From: Oidiodendron maius Zn
Lineage: Eukaryota > Ascomycota > Leotiomycetes > Myxotrichaceae
Direction: 5' to 3'
Assembly (NCBI GenBank): GCA_000827325.1
Contig: KN832871.1
Coordinates: forward strand, 1,364,001-1,428,000
Length of the DNA stretch: 64,000 bases
Shown here: piece after piece, positions 45,725 to 55,732 of the stretch
Numbering within the stretch: position 1 is the first letter of the stretch
Layout: every line of letters begins with the position of its first letter
Position numbers and translations under genes: made by a program
The notes under the pieces: generated by a model
The model's input: the letters and a program-made list of their open reading frames with translations, nothing else
The model's database searches: none
What the model was told of the DNA's origin: nothing

Positions 45725-46951
45725 TTATTTCCCTACTTTCTTTAAACACGACCTAAGGTCTTTCCCAGGGGATGAAGATAAAGCATGCATACAGGATGCA
45801 CAGGTGCTCAAGCAGCACCACGTACATCTGAAACGTATCTCCTTGTCCTTCTTTTGACATACCATGCACGCTACCGGACACACGGTGTTTTTCGAATTCC
45901 GCATCTGCCTGTGCGACTGATAGCACTCGAAGTGTACGACGCCTAGCTCTGGTCCAGGTAGGATGGCCCCTGCAGACGCTGGTGACCGGAGAGGGGATGA
46001 GTTTGAGCCAGGGATGGTAAGAGGTGAAGCCAGCTCTGAGGCGGATGATGGCGAGAGCCGTGTAGTGAGTATACGGGCAGTGAAAGGTTGCCGGGGTTGT
46101 GGTGACCGCTTCACTGCTGGGTCAGAGGCGATTGTGAGAGCTTCGCTCTGCTCTCTCGAGTTTGTCGAGAGGAAGTTTGGCTTGTTTATCACGCCGCCAA
46201 GGGTTGAAGCGTTGTCCCTGCGCGATTCTGACTTAGGAGGGATAGCCGGGGTTGTTGGGTTGGAATGTTGATCTAGGGGCAGAGGTGATAATAATTGACC
46301 GGCTAAAGGCTGCTCCTCTTCTGCTTTCAGATGGACGGGCGTTCCCAGTCTTGGGACAGGAGGCTGAGATTGTGCCGATGTCTCATCACTGCGTGAATCC
46401 TCTAACATGCCCTTATCTTTATTTATCAATTTGGAGGACTTGCTTCCCATCAAGCCAGGTTGTGGAGGTGCAGGGCGTAGAGGCACCGGCTTTCGACCTG
46501 GTAAGCTTCGAGGAATCTGGGTAGGAGCGGTAGGCAGTGTGGATTGCGGTAGTGGCTTCTGAGGGGAATGGACCGTAGCACCATTACTCTCCACCAACTT
46601 GAGGTCTGTAATCGAGAGGCTCCTGTCGCTCTTCACGGACCGCCGTCTCCAAATTTCCGGTCCCCGTGGCGGAGAGGCTTGGAATTTTGATACAGGATCC
46701 TCTTGTCCATTTTTGGGCGCTTGAGGTAGTTGTGGTCTTGGGGCTTTAGGTGGTACTGGCGGCGCCGAACCTGCTTCCGAATCGATACCGCTGAGTGAGT
46801 CCTTTGTCCCTCGGCTGCTGTTGGACAAACTTCGAGCGAAGCCGGGTGAGTCCGAGTAGATAGATGAGGAGGCCGACTTCACCGAGCCAGCTCTGGTAGG
46901 GCTTTTTGGAGGTAGAACCGGCCGACGCGGAATTGGTTCAGTCGACGCCAT
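45725..46951 (-). CDS. Pro/Ser-rich protein with a cysteine-rich C-terminal domain, unknown function
   Basis: I recognise no named family. One exon of 408 residues. The first 335 residues are disordered, rich in Pro and Ser, with SH3-ligand-like PxxP runs (PRRPVLPPKSPT, APPVPPKAPRPQLPQAP, RKPVPLRPAPPQPG). The last 68 residues form a compact domain: FECYQSHRQM, then CPVACMVCQKKDKEIRFRC, TWCC, STCASCMHAL. The spacing of cysteines (C-x3-C-x2-C-x10-C-x2-C-C-x3-C-x2-C) looks like a two-zinc treble-clef-like fold. The domain would sit at the very end of the protein, and the N-terminus could tether it to SH3 proteins. It is divergent from the Ser-rich coiled protein at 47910; the two share 958 bp of upstream DNA. 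Confidence 0.75.
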   Translation of the reverse strand: MASTEPIPRRPVLPPKSPTRAGSVKSASSSIYSDSPGFARSLSNSSRGTKDSLSGIDSEAGSAPPVPPKAPRPQLPQAPKNGQEDPVSKFQASPPRGPEIWRRRSVKSDRSLSITDLKLVESNGATVHSPQKPLPQSTLPTAPTQIPRSLPGRKPVPLRPAPPQPGLMGSKSSKLINKDKGMLEDSRSDETSAQSQPPVPRLGTPVHLKAEEEQPLAGQLLSPLPLDQHSNPTTPAIPPKSESRRDNASTLGGVINKPNFLSTNSREQSEALTIASDPAVKRSPQPRQPFTARILTTRLSPSSASELASPLTIPGSNSSPLRSPASAGAILPGPELGVVHFECYQSHRQMRNSKNTVCPVACMVCQKKDKEIRFRCTWCCLSTCASCMHALSSSPGKDLRSCLKKVGK

Positions 46952-47909
46952 TTTCAGCTTTCAACACTCTCAGGGCGACTATAAACCCGAGGCTATCATA
47001 TCAGAACTCGGCAACCTGTCTGCTTGTGCCGTGACTCTTGGGCGTTGAAGGTGTTGAAGGCGTTGATAGACGTCGACAAGACGCGTTAGGAAATATAGGC
47101 TTCATCCGAATCTTACTGGGGAAAATGGCGCAAAATAACTGTTAGAAATGCTATGACCCACTGAGAAACCGCTGACAAGCTCGAGCTATAAGGAAACACT
47201 TATTATCGGGCATTCTGCCTAGCCCCGGAGCAACTGAAACGACGACCAATTTCAGCCTTACACCCAAGTCGATACCCTGCTGACGCGAACGCGTGGAAAT
47301 TTATGCGCCATTTCCACGCCGCCAACTTTCTTTCTGTTCCCTGCAACCGCAATCTCGATAAACCTCTGCGTTACTACCGTACAGAGGAGCAGCAGAAGAA
47401 AACATGCTCCTTCGTATACGTAGGGAGACCCACACGGGAAGGAAAGACTGAGGTGACTGCACGATACGAGTTGAGCAGCACAGCCCACCTTGTCTATTCA
47501 TGCTTTAAAGGGATTTGCCACACGACACTCAGTTCTCGATTCCAGGGGACAAGGGAGATCCTCAAAGCGGGGCAGTATGATGGCATTAGAGAGAATCTCA
47601 ATTTCATCTTCACACGCGCCTCAGCAGCCACAGTGGACCAATGCTGGGGTTACGACGCGAATTCCACCCATGGAGAAGGGAAATGCCGTTTCTGGAAGCA
47701 TTGTGGGCTCCGATTTGCGTAGAGACACGCGATGAATAAGAGACGGAATTGGTCGGGGCTGTGAGTGTGAAGTTGTGAAATTATGAAAAGGGGGTTGGAT
47801 AATATTAGCCCCCCCCAAGCTTCTTGAATGTCGTTGAAACGCCTCCTCGGTTGAACCCTGAACCCTGAACCCTGCATGCCCAGTTTGCAGCGCAAGCAAA
47901 CATCAGGTC
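46952..47909. promoter_or_regulatory. Divergent region between two unnamed genes
   Basis: 958 bp. The plus-strand ORF at 47303-47722 (139 codons) has no family resemblance and is antisense-rich. Three tandem copies of GAACCCT lie at 47853-47873, and a run of eight C at 47811-47817 region. Confidence 0.45.
47853..47873 (+). repeat. Tandem GAACCCT x3
   Basis: Three exact 7-base units in a row, 37 bases before the start codon at 47910. Probably simple-sequence slippage in the leader; it resembles a telomere-like heptamer but is not the fungal TTAGGG repeat. Confidence 0.8.
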
Positions 47910-49343
47910 ATGTCAATACCGTACCGACATTTCACCCACCACGGCTATGAAGATATGGCGACTGTGCCTTCGCGATCGCGCTCTCTGCGTAAACCTTCAG
48001 ATGCTGGCACTAGAAATACGCGTGAATCTACCCAGGACCCCGACGAGAACAATGTGAAGCTGCCAGAGCCACGACCCAGAGATAAAAACAGTCAGTCTCC
48101 CAGCCGACTACCAATCCGGCCCCCCGCTCGAAATATCACATCCACATCTACGAGGCCACCTAGTGCTGCAAGCAGTATTGTTAGCAATGCCTCGATACGG
48201 CCTCCTTCGGCACGAGCCAACATAGGCAGGCCTACGACTGGTGGGCCCCAAAGAGCATTCTCCACGCGGCAATCAAGTAGCAGCCAGAGTTCAGAACCCG
48301 TCAAGCAAGATCGATCCAGACCACCACTTACTACTTCACGGCATCTCCGCAATCCTTCAGCCAGCGTTGCATCCACCGCGCCTCGTGTGCCCAGCCATAC
48401 GCGTGCGAAATCCTCGTCAACTGTCTCAACCGCAGGCTCTGCACTACGACCACCTACTCGAGGGTCCGCCGAAGAGGCAACCTCGCGACCAACATTGGCC
48501 GAGCCTCAAATCAAGAAGCCTTTCTCTGCTCTGCAGCAGCACTTTTCTCCCGCCAAGAACCCGGCGCCTAAACCGAATCTAGCTGCCTACCTCGCCCCGC
48601 CATCGCCAAGTAAATTGCCTTCTAACATTGCCATATCTGCTGAGATATCCAAGCTACAAAATGAGTTGTTGCAGCTTCACCTCCTACATAAGGGTGCAGC
48701 ACTTGTGGACAGAGAATGGAGGGCCAGTGCGAAAAGAAAACTAGGCGATCGCTTCCAATCTGTTGTCGACAGGAATGAGGCATTAATTGGGCTCGAAGTT
48801 GAGGAGATGGGTAAGGTGAACGCTGCTGCGTTTCAAAATTGGCAAGGTCTGGGGGCACCTGGGTGGGGACTGGAAGAAAAGATCCAGATACTCGACGAGG
48901 TGGTGAATGGGGTCTGGAACCTGGGTGAATCGGGAGGGAAATACGCCCGGACGGTGAAGAAATTCGAGAGGTGGCTTGGTAAATGCCAGTATATAATGGA
49001 AGCCAGGTCCCGAGATCATGACGATGAAGATGAGGAAATCCTCTTCATAGAAGAGTTGGACGCAAGCTGGAAGAACGACTGCCTGATCCTGGGGAGAAAA
49101 TTAGAGTCGTGGCAGTGCCAGTTAAGAGACCTTAGGTCGCCTGGTGGCAGCTCAAGCTTAGCAACCGTTATGGAAGGATGCGGCAGCTTAGTTGAAGGGA
49201 TGCTAAAGGAACTAACTGTGATGGGGCAAATCGAGCAGGATGCCATGCGTATGGAAGTGGAATGGATCAAAGACATGAATGATGACATTATGGAAGACGA
49301 CCAAAGTAAGCCTGCTGCTGGGGCTATTTGGAGGTCACGGTAG
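47910..49343 (+). CDS. Ser/Arg/Pro-rich protein with helical C-terminal half, unknown function
   Basis: I recognise no family with confidence. One exon of 477 residues. Residues 1-235 are disordered and basic, rich in Ser, Arg, Pro and Thr, with repeated RPPS units (STRPPSAASS, SIRPPSARAN), as in microtubule-binding or cell-cycle phosphoproteins. From about 240 the protein is helical: AEISKLQNELLQLHLLHKGA, then ALVDREWRASAKRKLGDRFQ, a tryptophan-containing stretch (AFQNWQGLGAPGWGLEEKIQ) and a final helical block (WKNDCLILGRKLESWQCQLR, GSLVEGMLKELTVMGQIEQD). The start could be codon 1 (MSIPYRHF) or codon 16 (MATVPSRS). A cytoskeletal or spindle role would fit the composition but is a guess. 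Confidence 0.72.
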   Translation: MSIPYRHFTHHGYEDMATVPSRSRSLRKPSDAGTRNTRESTQDPDENNVKLPEPRPRDKNSQSPSRLPIRPPARNITSTSTRPPSAASSIVSNASIRPPSARANIGRPTTGGPQRAFSTRQSSSSQSSEPVKQDRSRPPLTTSRHLRNPSASVASTAPRVPSHTRAKSSSTVSTAGSALRPPTRGSAEEATSRPTLAEPQIKKPFSALQQHFSPAKNPAPKPNLAAYLAPPSPSKLPSNIAISAEISKLQNELLQLHLLHKGAALVDREWRASAKRKLGDRFQSVVDRNEALIGLEVEEMGKVNAAAFQNWQGLGAPGWGLEEKIQILDEVVNGVWNLGESGGKYARTVKKFERWLGKCQYIMEARSRDHDDEDEEILFIEELDASWKNDCLILGRKLESWQCQLRDLRSPGGSSSLATVMEGCGSLVEGMLKELTVMGQIEQDAMRMEVEWIKDMNDDIMEDDQSKPAAGAIWRSR

Positions 49344-49864
49344 TGTGTTATAAGGAGCATGGAATTTATACCCGCAGCAAACATATTAATGAGATAAACC
49401 CCTCTTTCTCCAAGAGGCGAATCTGCAGATAGTTGAAGTTTGGAAGCTTCCTATCACACGAAACTTTAAGAGCGCTATTACTTGAGACCGCACAGTTACA
49501 CGAGCCCTTTTTGTCTGGCCAAGTGAGGAAAAGATTTCCATAACTAGATACTGTAGATGAATGTCAAAGATAATTACACCAAATGTGGCCAGTAACTCAT
49601 GAGCCTGGTAGCGTATTACGACGTTCAACCAATACTATATTAGCTCCCGGATCAGAATAAGTGAGTGGTAAGCTGTAAGTTCTCCACGGGAGTAATTAAT
49701 TCCATGCACACGCGGATACTACATACGCTGAAATACAATCATACATTCTATCTTTACTGGTTCTCAAGGCCTCTTATATTCCCGCCAATGCTGTTTAATA
49801 CCAGCCAGGGTACTGATGCCTACCCGAAACGCCGATTCAAATTTACACGTCCCTCGCTTTACAT
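49344..49864. other. Convergent intergenic region, unnamed gene / MRL1
   Basis: 521 bases of 3' flanks, AT-rich after 49600. Nothing recognised. Confidence 0.55.
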
Positions 49865-51208
49865 CTAATCATCCCATTCCTCATCGAGCTGGTCAATTAG
49901 TCGGTTCTCATCATCGGGTCGGTATCTTCCTCTCCCACTTGAGTTTCCGTTAGCTGAAACAGAGAGTGCACTATATCCTCTCCGTCCTGGGAGAAGTCTA
50001 GCACAAGAAGATGTGCCAATAATGACAAAATCCTGTAAGTTGTGCTGTCAGCAAGTCGATATATATCTTCGTAAAATATACCAGATTGAACAATAAATGT
50101 CAACGGTCTTGTGAGAGGGGTGACAGATGCAGATCCTGACCATACCGTTCAAGCAGCAATGAACCGCCAGGAGACTATAGTCCTCTTCTGGGATAACCTA
50201 GTTCCCCAGTCGGACGAATGTATCTGCAGAGAACAGTACAGTCCAAATTGGTCTACAGCAAATTCACATTTGTGTAGATCGTTTATGAAAGCCTTGCCGG
50301 CTTACCGTTATAAAACCCCAAATACCTGCCCACATCGTAAAGTTAGGCAGCTGTCTCCAGCCTCGAGCATGGGCTACATTCCGTTGGTAAACCACACCAC
50401 CGAGAAAATATACAAGAATTGCAATAGCGCCAATAATGGCGAAGACGGATGCTGGGCCTAGCCCTTCCTTCGCAGGTGCGGCGCCACCACAGGCTGCCGG
50501 GGATAGGACCTCGAAGAAATAAGCACACTCGTCTGGGTCAACGCTGACATACGAGGCAACTGCGCCGGTGGCCAGTGGATCTTTGTCGCAATGAAAGGAT
50601 ATGGTCGCCGACTTGCGGCGGATACTTTTTGTATCCTTATGCTTTTTCTCGTCATCATAATCATCATCCTCGTCTTCCTCATCGTCGTCACTCCAGAGCG
50701 CTGCACGTTTCGAATTTGACGATTCACCACATGGTGAGCCATTTATATACTGAAGTATCAGCCTCCTGCCACGGATAGTCAGGTTTGAGGACTGTTGTCT
50801 AATCCGGTTAAGTTAATATCGGGCCTTTGAGCATGACGCAAGATCAGCTTACCCTAATGAGAACTGCTTTGATCCAACCGCATAGTAGGCGCCTACATCC
50901 TTCCAGAGGTCCTCGTCCACTCCCTGAACTTTATCGAGTTTTTCTATGACCGGAGCGCAGACATTAAGAGTAAAATTAGCTGGATAGTCGTATCCCTTCG
51001 CATGCCAACTCTCTGTCTTCTGGGTCTTCGTGGGCTTCTTTCCCTCTTCGACTGGCAGCACTGCCAGTGATCCGAGATCAAAGAAGGCGCCGCTTGAGGA
51101 GGCAATTGTACACGGATCGGCGTGAGGTTTCGTTTTGTCGTCGGCGCTCACAACCGTCAGCGCAAATATTAACAGGAGGGCTGCATTTGGAAGTGATGAC
51201 AGATGCAT
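49865..51208 (-). CDS. MRL1: Mannose-6-phosphate-receptor-like sorting receptor Mrl1
   Basis: Yeast Mrl1 cycles through late endosomes and helps deliver vacuolar hydrolases. Three exons: 50853-51208, 50306-50798 and 49865-50032, with introns of 54 and 273 nt; phases close for 338 residues. A signal peptide covers residues 1-22 (LPNAALLLIFALTVVSA). The lumenal MRH-type domain holds paired cysteines (CTIASS, NVCAPV, GSPCGES, SFHCDKD, DECAYFF, PAACGG). An acidic, low-complexity insert (WSDDDEEDEDDDYDDEKKHK) sits inside it. The single membrane helix is SVFAIIGAIAILVYFLGGVV, followed by YQRNVAHARGWRQLPN, the usual cytosolic start, and a short tail ending LIDQLDEEWDD with acidic residues suited to adaptor binding. 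Divergent from ERG24. Confidence 0.9.
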
Positions 51209-51776
51209 GATGGTCTTCGTGGTGAAAACAGATAGAATGAGCGCCTGGAGGCGCTATGAAGTATGAACGTTTAAGACTCCGTGATGAAGGATCGGAGGCA
51301 GCAATGTATTGAGAGAGTCGAGAACTGTCCAGAAGTGGAATAGGAGTATTCGTACCTGAGGCACCAAGGTCCGGATCTGCGTCAGTGCCGTGCCGGGTAT
51401 TGATGCGGATGAATCGTACGTTCTTGGCGCGTGGGTTGGTACAAAATTGATATAATAAGGTGCTCGGCACGCGGTGGGCTCTATTCCACAAATAAGTTCC
51501 TCCATTCTCTTTTCTAGAAAGTTATAGGCAGCAGCCAATCTTGTGTATATAGACTACATAAGACAAAGCAATGTGGCGCCAGGGATCGATTACTCTTTAA
51601 CAAAATTAGCGGTTTTAAATTCGGGTAGCCAGCCTACCTAGAACGACTCGCGTTCCGCGAATTCAGAATCTTTCACTTCTACTCCTTTGTAAGTACATTG
51701 GCGGCATTATTTAAATACACACTCTCTGTCGAGTCCTGTACTGATCACCCGAATTAAGCATTCCCAGCTCTTCACC
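51209..51776. promoter_or_regulatory. Divergent promoter, MRL1 / ERG24
   Basis: 568 bp. A TTAAATA box lies about 65 bp before the ERG24 start. A partial sterol-element-like ATCACCC lies about 35 bp before it, but it does not match the SREBP consensus fully. Confidence 0.4.
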
Positions 51777-53360
51777 ATGGCACCTGGACCTACGAAAGGT
51801 GCCGCCAAAGTTGTCAAAGGGCATGGCTATGAGTTTGGTGGACCGTGAGTAGATTGCCATTGACTATCTACCTACCATTAACTAATGATCTCTAGCCTCG
51901 GAGCATTCGCGATATCTTTTGGCCTCCCAATTCTTTGTTACCTTCCGGTCTTCTTCTGCAACGAAATCTCTGGTTGCCCCGTCCCGTCCACCCTCACCCC
52001 TTCGACTTTGTCAATTGAAAAACTGAAGCAAGAAATCGGCTGGCCATCAGATGGAATATTGGGATTGGGTAGCTGGGATGTTTCTTTGAAAGTATTGGGC
52101 TACTACCTGCTTTCCTTGGTACTCTATAAGGTCCTGCCAGGCGAAGAAGTTGAAGGCACCCAGCTTGTAACCGGGGGAAGACTAAAATACAAGATGAACA
52201 GTAGGATTCAGGCTCCCTGACGATATTTCCAATGCTGACGAGGGATAGCTTGGTCTTCTACTATGTTCACACTCGGAATCTGTCTAGCTGGTACGATTGC
52301 CCAGGGGGCTGACTTCCCAATCTGGACCTTCATATATGACAATTACCTTCAGATCCTTACGGCAAACATTATTATATCATACGCTCTTGCAACTTTTGTC
52401 TACGTTCGCAGTTTCAGTGTAAAACCAGGGAACTCCGAGAAACGCGAGCTGGCAGCTGGAGGCCATACAGGGAACATGTTGTACGATTGGTTCATTGGTC
52501 GCGAGCTTAATCCTCAAGTAACCATACCTCTCATCGGTGAAATCGATATTAAATCATTCTGCGAGCTCCGCCCAGGTTTACTGGGTTGGATGCTTATCAA
52601 CTTTGCCTCCATGGCAAGGCAGTATAGGACATACGGCTATATCACAGACAGCATTGCCCTTATCACCAGTTTTCAGGCTCTCTACGTCCTTGACTCGTAC
52701 TGGATGGAATCTGCCATCCTCACCACAATGGATATCACCACTGACGGTTTCGGCCTCATGCTTTCATTCGGAGATATAGCATGGGTGCCGTTTATCTACT
52801 CCGTCCAAGTCCGGTACCTATCCATGTATCCTCTTTCTCTTGGGCTGTTAGGCACCACTGGAGTTTTGTTAGTTCTTGGAACGGGATACTACATCTTCCG
52901 GGGTGCAAACAATGAGAAGAACCGTTTCAGAACCAATCCAAACGACCCTAGAGTGGCTCACCTCAAATACCTGGAGACGAAGTCGGGCTCCAAACTAATT
53001 ATTTCCGGATGGTGGGGTACCGCAAGGCACATCAACTATCTCGGCGACTGGATCATGGCATGGGCTTATTGTCTCCCAACGGGCATCGCAGGCTTCCTTG
53101 TTCAACGGAGTACTCTGACGCCAGCACCTGGTCAAGCCGACTCCATTGTGTACGGCGGGCCGGGAAACTACACACAGGTTGTGCCTGGTACCGCCAAGGG
53201 ATGGGGAATGATCTTCACCTACTTCTACATCGTCTATTTTGGCGTTTTGCTTGTCCATCGTGAAATGCGGGATGAGGAGAAGTGCATCCGTAAGTATGGA
53301 GAGGACTGGAAGAAGTACTGCCAAATCGTGAGGTATAGAATAATACCCGGCATATATTAA
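51777..53360 (+). CDS. ERG24: C-14 sterol reductase Erg24
   Basis: Reduces the delta-14 double bond of sterol intermediates in ergosterol synthesis in the ER, with NADPH. Three exons: 51777-51844, 51896-52200 and 52249-53360; introns are 51 and 48 nt and phases close for 494 residues. MAPGPTKGAAKVVKGHGYEF is followed by the first helices (GAFAISFGLPILCYLPVFF). The second intron restores KMNTWSSTMF. ERG4/ERG24 signatures are clear: GRELNPQ, DITTDGFGLMLSFGDIAWVP, ISGWWGTARHINYLGDWIMA and REMRDEEKCIRKYGEDW near the C-terminus, ending KYCQIVRYRIIPGIY. It is close in size to A. nidulans and N. crassa Erg24. Target of morpholine fungicides in other fungi. Confidence 0.95.
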
Positions 53361-53852
53361 ATCCAATAGAACGAGATGGGATAAAGCATAGATGGATGCA
53401 TTAACCAGAGTGTCATGTTTTGTTTCCTAGAAGCTAACTTGCCAAATGTATAGGTTACAGACTGCTTAATGGCTAGTGACTTGAGACTAGGATCCACATA
53501 TCTAACCCAGTCCCTATCAAATAGTAAGCGTAGCAAAGATACAAAAAGATAGATTTCATCCTTTCCGTGGGAAGTTTTTTGGCTACTGTACAGTATAAAG
53601 CTGTGCCATTGTGATGGGTGCCCAGTGATCTCGGCAGCTGGCGCCTCATGGCTCACTTCTATTGGATCCCCCCCCACCTCCCCTCCCATCGGGCATAACC
53701 ATCACGCTCTCTCCTCACTGCATATCCGTCTCAGAGCTTGTAGATTTACACCTTCTATATGTTTTATGGCGCTACGAGTTTGTCATGCTGCGACATATTT
53801 GCATAGCTGCCGAGCAGGGTATTGATCATCGGTTGATTCATGAATCTCGAGC
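53361..53852. other. Intergenic region, ERG24 / APH-like gene
   Basis: 492 bases: 3' flank of ERG24 then a short promoter, with a C-rich tract at 53668-53680. Nothing else recognised. Confidence 0.5.
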
Positions 53853-54890
53853 ATGGCGGTCCCTTCAAGCGATGTAGTAGCCCCCTTGCCAGACCTGCCC
53901 TCATTCGAGTCTTCCGTCGATGATTTCTTCATCCGCTCTGGACTAACGCTGCAGGATCGACTCGACTGTTGCAGCTTCATCGATGGTCTTTATCCTGGCA
54001 AATCATGGCTGATAGCCCCATGCCAAGGCTACTGCTCTTTGACTGTTTTTGTCGGTGATGACGACGTTGTCCAGTTCCGGCCTGGTAACTATCGTCTTGA
54101 TATCCAAATAGTTGAGGCAGCACGAGAAGTCTACGGCTCATTCGCTCCGGATACTAGACATATTGCAACTCTTCCAAAGTCTGGCTTACTTGTGTATTGC
54201 ATGAATAAAATTCCAGGTGTTTCGTTGAAGCACATTCGAGAGATCTCGACCATGGCGGACGGAGTGGAATATCAAGCGAGACTTTGTGTTGACTTTGCTT
54301 CATTTGTATCCAGATCGTGGTACCTTGGAAGCATCACAAGCATACCTTTGGGAATAGTCGGCAGCTCCATCACCTCACGATTAGAGTCTCTCAGCGCCGA
54401 ATTACCGGCTCGATTCCGGCCCGTGGCGGAGCAAACTCTCAGTCAAATGACGCTAATCGAAGCGCTGCCTTGGGTATTGACGCATGGAGATATACTTCCT
54501 GGGAATATTATAGTAGAGCCCTCGTCAGGCCAACTCTGTGGTCTTGTGGACTGGGCGGAAGCTGAGCGACTGCCGTTTGGCATATGCCTCTATGGCCTCG
54601 AAGAGATTCTAGGGGGGCCGACGGCTAGCGGATTCCGGTATCATTTCCACGCAACTAACCTACGAAGTATATTTTGGAATGAGTTGAAGAAACAGGTGCC
54701 AGAGCTGCTCCAGGCTCCTGTTATGAGGGCAGTAAAACTTGCCAGGGACCTTGGAGTGCTTCTATGGTATGGAATTGCTTTCGATAACGGAGCTATTAAC
54801 CGCGTTATCCAAGAAGGTAGAGACGCAGAGGAGATTCGAAAATTGGATGCTTTCTTGGAATTATGTGTGGTGGATGCGGAGAATCTTTGA
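53853..54890 (+). CDS. Aminoglycoside-phosphotransferase-fold (APH) protein
   Basis: APH-fold proteins are small-molecule kinases; most fungal ones have no known substrate. One exon of 345 residues. The catalytic loop is THGDILPGNIIV, with H211, D213 and N218 in the positions of the HxDxxxxN motif. The metal-binding DFG-like position is LVDWAEAERLPFG with D233. The N-lobe is less clear: VVQFRPGNY holds no obvious Lys, so nucleotide binding is not certain. YCMNKIPGVSLKHI fits the hinge region of the family. Pezizomycotina genomes have many copies of this family, often in accessory regions, and this one has no obvious partner. Confidence 0.85.
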   Translation: MAVPSSDVVAPLPDLPSFESSVDDFFIRSGLTLQDRLDCCSFIDGLYPGKSWLIAPCQGYCSLTVFVGDDDVVQFRPGNYRLDIQIVEAAREVYGSFAPDTRHIATLPKSGLLVYCMNKIPGVSLKHIREISTMADGVEYQARLCVDFASFVSRSWYLGSITSIPLGIVGSSITSRLESLSAELPARFRPVAEQTLSQMTLIEALPWVLTHGDILPGNIIVEPSSGQLCGLVDWAEAERLPFGICLYGLEEILGGPTASGFRYHFHATNLRSIFWNELKKQVPELLQAPVMRAVKLARDLGVLLWYGIAFDNGAINRVIQEGRDAEEIRKLDAFLELCVVDAENL

Positions 54891-55732
54891 CCCGTCGAAC
54901 TAAATTATTTTTCGTCTTCTGTATTGCTTTGGACGGACCAAAGCATTCCCAGCCTTAATGTTCCAAGGCTGATTACAATATGGCATCGATGCCGTGATAA
55001 ACACAAACGGCACGAAAGACGCGACAACCAATTTCTTTTCAATGAGCGTTTCGCGGTAGATACCACTTAGATCTGCTCGATATAGAACTTGTTAACCACG
55101 GCCGCAGAGACTGCTACTTGTTTAAATAGAACTCGTCCTGTCAGAATCCGCAAGAACATTAGGACTACAAGAAACTTCAGGTTGGTACGATCTCTATTGG
55201 ATAGGCTGCTCAGGACTTGCAAGACTCTCAATTCTCTCGACTCTTGTCAGATTTTTATGTGCGTCAATTTCGGTGATATAATAGTCTAAACTAGCTACAA
55301 ATTGTGAATTCCCTTTAACTAAGATGAAGCAAAGCCAAGGGCAACTGACTGAGCGTACTTTACGCCTATGGAAGCGTGGAAGCGAATGCCACGTAAGGGC
55401 GGGAATGTGCAGGAGGAGGGTAAGGGCTTAGAGAGCTGATCATTTGCGACTTCTAAAGACACAATTATAAAGCCAGAGGTGATTCTCCGAGTTCTTTTAA
55501 TCTATAATAATGTAAAGTAAGTAGACGCACAGAGAAGGAACGGCGACCATCAAAACGGCAGTCAACCTTGTATATAGCATACCTTCATGTTACACGTATC
55601 CGTCTTGCAGTACTGTTATGTAAACTACTTCACGTTTTCCTCTTGCTCTCTCTATAACGGCAATCTCGCCGTCTCCATCCCATCTATGGCAATACAAAAT
55701 AATGAACTATTTTGCTCTCATGTGTTGGGAGT
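54891..55732. other. Convergent intergenic region, APH-like gene / APC4
   Basis: 842 bases. AT-rich in parts, no gene. The plus-strand ORF starting at 55587 runs antisense into the last APC4 exon and is not a gene. Confidence 0.55.

Noticed and set aside
47303-47722. 139-codon plus-strand ORF
   Set aside because: Sits in the divergent promoter; no conserved motif and no intron structure that extends it.
51745-51760. Sterol-regulatory element before ERG24
   Set aside because: ATCACCCGA departs from the fungal SREBP consensus at key positions; kept only as a weak note.
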